A DNA stretch of 24,240 nucleotides from Amarolinea aalborgensis (lineage in GTDB: Bacteria > Chloroflexota > Anaerolineae > SSC4 > Amarolineaceae), in assembly GCF_900491745.1 (NCBI RefSeq), contig NZ_UETR01000045.1, forward strand, positions 1 through 24,240. The letters are read 5' to 3'. The notes under the pieces are model-generated. The model ran no database searches and was not told the DNA's origin. It was given only the letters and a program-made list of their open reading frames with translations. The translations under genes and the position numbers were made by a program. Shown in pieces: positions 22,524 to 24,240 of this stretch; position 1 is the first letter of the stretch; each line of letters opens with the position of its first letter.

Positions 22524-24240
22524 ATGATCTGGACACGCCTGCGCGCGCTGCCTGTGAGCGCCGTCTTATTTCTCTTTCTGCTCTTCCTGGCTCTATCGAA
22601 CCTGCTGACACGGCTGCCGCCCGCGGTCGCGGTCAGCCTGGCGTACGGGTTGGTCTTGCTGCTTCCTGGCTGGCTGCTGATGCGCTGGTTGTGCGCCGAC
22701 ATGCCGCTCGACTTCTTGGAACGGGTTGGCCTTGCATTCCCGCTCAGCCTCGCGCTGCTCATTCTCCCTGCCAGCGCCGTACTCGCCCTGCATCTGAATC
22801 TGACCGCGTTTCAATGGGCTTTCGGCGGCCTGGCCCTGCTCTTGGGCCTGCTGGCCCTCCTCCCCCTACGTCGGTCTCGCCCCTCGTCCCCAACCATCAA
22901 TCTTCAATCTTCAATTTTCAATTTTCAATTTCTGTCTTCCAACCTCCCCCTCACCATCCTTCTCCTCGCGGCGCTCCTCAGCGTCGCAGTCATCGCCAGC
23001 CGCGGCGGGTTGGATGGCGATCAGATTGCCTATCTCGGTTTTGCGCGTGTCGTCTTCGAAGACCGCCCGCTGACTGGGCTTGACCCGCTCTTTGGCACGG
23101 GTCTGCCTGTGCCGCCGCGCGCCGCGCTCAATCCCTGGGGCATCATCCCGGCCTTCCTGGCGCGCGTCAGCGGCGCTGACCTGACCGATGCGCTGGGCCG
23201 TTATCTGCCCGCGCTCCTGGCCTTGAGCGCCCTGGCGTCGCTCTACACCCTGGTCAGCCAACTGACGCGGCGGCGTGACCTGGCCCTGTTTTTGACCAGC
23301 TTCCAGGTGCTCTTTTTCCTGGCCGCGCCCTTCCACCGCCACGGCAACCTGGCCTACGCTTTTTTTCGGCGCATCGTTTCTGACAAGTTCATGCTCCTGT
23401 TCGTGGTCCTTCCTGTGGCGTTAGCCCTCGTACACCGCGCCTTGCAGGCGCGCGCCTCGCCGCTGGGCGACCGAAACGGGCCAGGCGTCCCGAACTGGTT
23501 CAGGGAGCGGCCTCACCTCAACCCCCGGCCCCTTCTCCTCTCCGCGCTGCGGAGAGGAGAAGGGGGGAGAAGCGCGGCCGTCTTCGAGGGCCCGGCCTCC
23601 TTGCCAGAGGGTGCGGATGCAGGGGAGGGTGAGGCGCCGCAGACGCCGTCGTCACGCCTCCGGCGTGACCTACGGTTCTCCAGAAGCCTGACCCTGGCTG
23701 CGCTGGGCAGCCTGCCGCTCATCATTCACCCCATTGACACGGCCTTTTTTGCTGTGGCCGCGGGGACGCTGGCCGGCCTCGCCTGGCTGATTCGTCCCAG
23801 TTGGGCCAGCCTGCGCCGCAGCCTCGGCGTGGGCGCCATCATCCTGGGACTGTTGATTTTTCCCTTCTTGCTGCGCCAACAGGTGGAAGAAACCCGCTCC
23901 GCCTATCTTTTCCCGACGTCGTTCGCGAATCTACCGCTGCAAGAAGCGCCCGAACTGATCTTGCCCTTCCTCTGGCGCGACGCCCTGCAGATGCCTGGCT
24001 TGCAGCCGCTCATCGTCACGCCCGCGCCGGGCGCGCCCAATCCGTTCTTGCTCTACCGCCTCTGGAGCCAGATCAACGGCCAGGGCCTCTTGATCTTCAG
24101 CCCCGCGCGCTACATGAGCCACCCGGATCTGCTGTGGGATGCGGGCACGTTGCTGGCGCTGCTGCTGGCGCCGCTGGCTCTCCTGCGCGTACGGCGCAGC
24201 CCGCTGGCGCGCTTCATCCTGGCGACCACGATTCCCTTTG
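22524..24240 (+). CDS. Large polytopic membrane protein (3' truncated)
   Basis: The frame is open from ATG 22524 to the window edge, 572 codons. It begins MIWTRLRALPVSAVLFLF and has many hydrophobic helices (for example LAYGLVLLLPGWLLMRWL, NLPLTILLLAALLSVAVIA, LSALASLYTLVSQL). Between them lies the acidic loop GLDGDQIAYLGFARVVFED at about 162-181. That loop resembles the extracytoplasmic catalytic loop of GT-C-like or DUF6077-like membrane proteins, so a lipid-linked sugar role is possible but unproven. Two insertions interrupt it. A heptamer array encodes SPTINLQSSIFNFQFLSSN at about 121-139. A low-complexity stretch at about 330-385 is encoded by perfect palindromes. Both keep the frame open. 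It is downstream of the MFS gene with its own promoter. No frameshift is seen here, unlike upstream. Confidence 0.75.
   Translation, partial: MIWTRLRALPVSAVLFLFLLFLALSNLLTRLPPAVAVSLAYGLVLLLPGWLLMRWLCADMPLDFLERVGLAFPLSLALLILPASAVLALHLNLTAFQWAFGGLALLLGLLALLPLRRSRPSSPTINLQSSIFNFQFLSSNLPLTILLLAALLSVAVIASRGGLDGDQIAYLGFARVVFEDRPLTGLDPLFGTGLPVPPRAALNPWGIIPAFLARVSGADLTDALGRYLPALLALSALASLYTLVSQLTRRRDLALFLTSFQVLFFLAAPFHRHGNLAYAFFRRIVSDKFMLLFVVLPVALALVHRALQARASPLGDRNGPGVPNWFRERPHLNPRPLLLSALRRGEGGRSAAVFEGPASLPEGADAGEGEAPQTPSSRLRRDLRFSRSLTLAALGSLPLIIHPIDTAFFAVAAGTLAGLAWLIRPSWASLRRSLGVGAIILGLLIFPFLLRQQVEETRSAYLFPTSFANLPLQEAPELILPFLWRDALQMPGLQPLIVTPAPGAPNPFLLYRLWSQINGQGLLIFSPARYMSHPDLLWDAGTLLALLLAPLALLRVRRSPLARFILATTIPF
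22891..22939 (+). repeat. Heptanucleotide tandem repeat inside a membrane-protein gene, 7 units
   Basis: Units of CAATCTT/CAATTTT type follow one another every 7 nt. Because 7 is not a multiple of 3, the frame cycles through three readings, giving Asn/Gln/Ser/Phe-rich residues. It lies between two hydrophobic segments, in a loop. Confidence 0.75.
23529..23565. repeat. Perfect 17-bp palindrome inside a coding region
   Basis: The 17 nt at 23529-23545 (CCCCTTCTCCTCTCCGC) are exactly complementary to 23549-23565 around the 3-nt loop GCT. It encodes part of the low-complexity insert RPLLLSALRRGEGGR in the last membrane protein. Confidence 0.85.
23651..23669. repeat. Perfect 8-bp palindrome in the same coding insert
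   Basis: GTCACGCC (23651-23658) pairs with GGCGTGAC (23662-23669) around TCC. With the longer palindrome 86 nt upstream it brackets a hydrophilic insert rich in Pro, Gly, Glu and Ala. Confidence 0.7.

Overview
The window is GC-rich bacterial chromosome, densely coded on both strands. Its genes have housekeeping and cell-envelope roles: FolD, a radical SAM repair-type protein, a PHP/UvrD helicase fusion, LysM and TPR proteins, polytopic glycosyltransferase-like membrane proteins, and a surface-glycan type cluster. Many short palindromic and heptanucleotide repeats sit between and inside genes. The mix of genes and repeats is most reminiscent of an environmental Chloroflexota (Anaerolineae-like) genome. 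That is an inference from style; no rRNA, tRNA or clear phage or IS gene is visible to anchor it.

Positions 1-7.9 kb: the tail of an unidentified gene overlaps a secreted LysM + Gmad2-like protein. A convergent 754-residue membrane protein follows, then a small orphan gene with two terminator-like palindromes. Next come a two-CBS-domain protein, folD with a 144-residue orphan 3 nt downstream, and a convergent radical SAM/HhH protein that overlaps the orphan by 41 nt. A Phd/YefM-like antitoxin gene has a textbook promoter and a palindromic operator but no complete toxin gene.

Positions 7.9-13.8 kb: a minus-strand gene encodes a PHP phosphoesterase domain, a zinc-ribbon-like segment and a UvrD-type helicase. 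It is interrupted by one frameshift at a homopolymer. Divergent from it runs a plus-strand series: TPR membrane protein, GT2 glycosyltransferase, and a DUF2304-like protein.

Positions 13.8-24.2 kb: a 0.7-kb array of palindrome-rich repeats is followed by a same-strand cluster. It comprises an alkaline-phosphatase-superfamily protein, polysaccharide deacetylase, FemAB-like transferase, DegT-like aminotransferase, a second alkaline-phosphatase-superfamily protein, an MFS transporter and a large membrane protein running off the end. Gene order and content point to synthesis or modification of an extracellular polysaccharide or cell-wall glycan.

From about 14915 to 21684 every gene is broken into short reading-frame pieces by frequent 1-few-base indels, although family motifs survive. 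The damage begins and ends inside genes, which suggests a low-accuracy consensus (for example an unpolished long-read gap fill) more than biological decay. I annotate these loci by reconstructed extent.

The most unusual structural signal is a set of seven-base-period tandem repeats at six or more places, both between genes and within reading frames. The next strongest are the 13.8-14.5 kb array of nested hairpins and a long palindromic insertion kept in frame inside the last membrane protein.
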